From: Maribacter sp.
GTDB taxonomy: Bacteria; Bacteroidota; Bacteroidia; Flavobacteriales; Flavobacteriaceae
Length of the DNA stretch: 64,000 bases
Assembly: GCA_011050675.1 (NCBI GenBank)
Contig: DRFI01000022.1
Location: 19,105-83,104 of the forward strand
Direction: 5' to 3'
Part shown: one piece after another, positions 63,022 through 64,000 of the stretch
Position numbering within the stretch: position 1 is the stretch's first letter
How the letters are laid out: each line of letters begins with the position of its first letter
Notes under the pieces: generated by a model
What the model saw: the letters and a program-made list of their open reading frames with translations, nothing else
Told to the model about the DNA's origin: nothing
Databases searched by the model: none
Made by a program: the position numbers and the translations under genes

Positions 63022-63503
63022 ACAGTTTTAACTAAATTAAAAATAGGCCAAATTATAATAGATGATTATAAAAGTAAAAAAAACTTGAACAATGAAACAT
63101 AATCTGATTTCGGAAAAACAGAACATAACGGCTATAACTATATTGATGAATAGCACTAGTAAAAGGTCTAACGTTATCACTTTTCTACCATAGTGCTAAG
63201 CCCTAAATCTAACAGACGCTATTCACCATTTTTGGTTCAGGAATGTAGCTTACCCGTTCCTACGCAGAGGACTCGGTAAGTGTAATGGAAACCGGACGCT
63301 TTGACAATGCGCCCAAGACCTCTGTAATGAAGGCATTTACCGGAATGAAGCTTTTTTCTACAAAATACAAGGGAATGCGCTGAATGGATTTTATTCACTT
63401 ATGTAGTAATAAAAAATCCAATTTATGGTAATGGACAAACCTTCAATAATATTGTGTGATGAAAATCTTGATGTCAACTGGATTAGAACCAATAAGGTAA
63501 GAA
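63022..63503 (+). other. Mostly non-coding boundary stretch with an ORF remnant
   Basis: A 480-base stretch between the MFS gene and the recombinase. A short open frame at 63261-63383 encodes 40 residues (YAEDSVSVMETGRFDNAPKT, then SVMKAFTGMKLF and STKYKGMR) ended by a TGA, with an in-frame stop just upstream at 63246-63248. It looks like the end of a broken gene; I could not place the family. No tRNA, terminator or inverted repeat stood out in the rest. The two flanking genes converge here. Confidence 0.4.
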
Positions 63504-64000
63504 TTATTGATAAGTCACCCTTGTTTCGTCATTGTTCTTCGAGTTTAATTTACTGCGCAACGAAAGCATATCCGATGAAACTTTTTGTTCAATAACCCTG
63601 GCATAGATTTGGGTTGTGGAAAGCTTTGTGTGCCCTAAAAGTTTTGAAACTGTTTCAATGGGCACTCCATTGGAAAGTGTAACGGTGGTTGCAAACGTAT
63701 GTCTGGCCGCATGAAACGTAAGTTTTTTATTAATTTTAAGTATCGACGCTATTTCCTTCAAATATTTATTGATTTTTTGATTGGAAAATACAGGCAAAAG
63801 TTTTTCCTGTTCGTTTTCGGAATCTTGGTCATACTTTTTTATAATATCAAGAGCTTTTTCCAAAAGAGGGATTTTTACCACTTCATCGTTCTTTTCCCTT
63901 TTTGTGAATATCCAATATTCCCCATCGATACCGCGTACAATATGATCATCGCTAAGCAATTTCACATCAATATAAGACAGGCCCGTATAACAGGCAAAGA
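63504..64000 (-). CDS. Tyrosine-type site-specific recombinase, C-terminal part
   Basis: The frame is open to the right edge; beyond the in-window ATG at 63965 it continues upstream with FACYTGLSYIDVK, so the 5' end lies outside. The catalytic domain has HAARHTFATT (Arg and His), LLGHTKLSTTQIYAR (His and the nucleophile Tyr), and a basic C-terminus. This is the Bacteroidota integrase type found on conjugative and mobilisable transposons. It reads toward the island, so the attachment site is probably close to its 3' end or beyond the window. Its presence supports transfer of the island. Confidence 0.88.
   Translation of the reverse strand, partial: FACYTGLSYIDVKLLSDDHIVRGIDGEYWIFTKREKNDEVVKIPLLEKALDIIKKYDQDSENEQEKLLPVFSNQKINKYLKEIASILKINKKLTFHAARHTFATTVTLSNGVPIETVSKLLGHTKLSTTQIYARVIEQKVSSDMLSLRSKLNSKNNDETRVTYQ

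Noticed and set aside
63261..63383. Intact small gene
   Set aside because: There is a stop just upstream in frame, no convincing start and no signal or membrane part; it is treated as a remnant.
63022..63503. tRNA gene as an integration target next to the recombinase
   Set aside because: No stretch with a T-loop-like GGTTC motif could be matched to an acceptor stem or anticodon arm; GGTTCAGGAAT near 63234 does not fold as a tRNA by eye.

Overview
The window comes from a member of the Bacteroidota, most likely a Flavobacteriaceae relative. Signs are the A+T-rich sequence, TAnnTTTG-type -7 promoter boxes, signal peptides ending in NAQ, families typical of that phylum (DUF3347, HYC/CC/PP proteins, SHOCT mini-proteins, RND pumps fused to TolC) and a conjugative-transposon-style tyrosine recombinase at the right edge. 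It reads as a large accessory island: almost every gene serves metal export, periplasmic copper handling, or a compact central-metabolism and nucleotide module. No rRNA, tRNA or CRISPR array was seen.

Left part (1-8.5 kb, minus strand): a divalent-cation (Zn/Co/Cd type) set. In transcription order it holds a HYC/CC/PP-like secreted protein, a CzcA pump fused to its own TolC-like channel, a CzcB adaptor lipoprotein, a PII-like protein, a Fur-family regulator, a decayed DUF3703 gene and the start of a His-rich P-type ATPase. A decayed regulator (HMA-like N-terminus plus AraC C-terminus) lies upstream.

8.4-27.1 kb (minus strand): a copper/silver resistance array. It holds a HYC/CC/PP protein, CusA, CusC, CusB (with metal-binding and DUF3347 domains), and a multicopper oxidase fused to an outer-membrane barrel. 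These are followed by SHOCT, APC permease, DUF302, DUF3347, haem-binding, ion channel, NTF2-like, DUF2911, PepSY and DUF305 genes. Short decayed genes lie between some of them.

27.3-35.8 kb (plus strand, divergent): a second copper-envelope block. It contains a HYC/CC/PP protein, an intact HMA-AraC regulator, two c-type cytochromes, two outer-membrane barrel proteins, a Met-rich lipoprotein, DUF2933-like, HMA, SHOCT and DUF5676 proteins, a two-domain multicopper oxidase, a lycopene-cyclase-like membrane protein and a TRASH/YHS-like lipoprotein.

35.8-59.7 kb (plus strand): a long codirectional metabolic block. It encodes two universal stress proteins, NDH-2, a permease, archaeal-type (type II) GAPDH, class I aldolase, a GH13 enzyme, alpha-glucan phosphorylase, acetate kinase, phosphoketolase, D-lactate dehydrogenase-like and SDR enzymes, an ATP-cone/Mrr-like nuclease fusion, a beta-CASP metallo-RNase, AMP-phosphorylase-like enzyme, PRPP synthetase and PPK2. 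Together these could run phosphorolytic glucan-to-acetate fermentation and RNA/nucleotide-to-PRPP salvage with polyphosphate as phosphate donor. This is the best candidate here for a little-described system: a mobile fallback metabolism carried with metal resistance.

59.7-64 kb: a CopB-type (CPH) copper ATPase with an N-terminal Met/His repeat, an MFS efflux protein, a mostly non-coding stretch, and a tyrosine recombinase that runs off the window.
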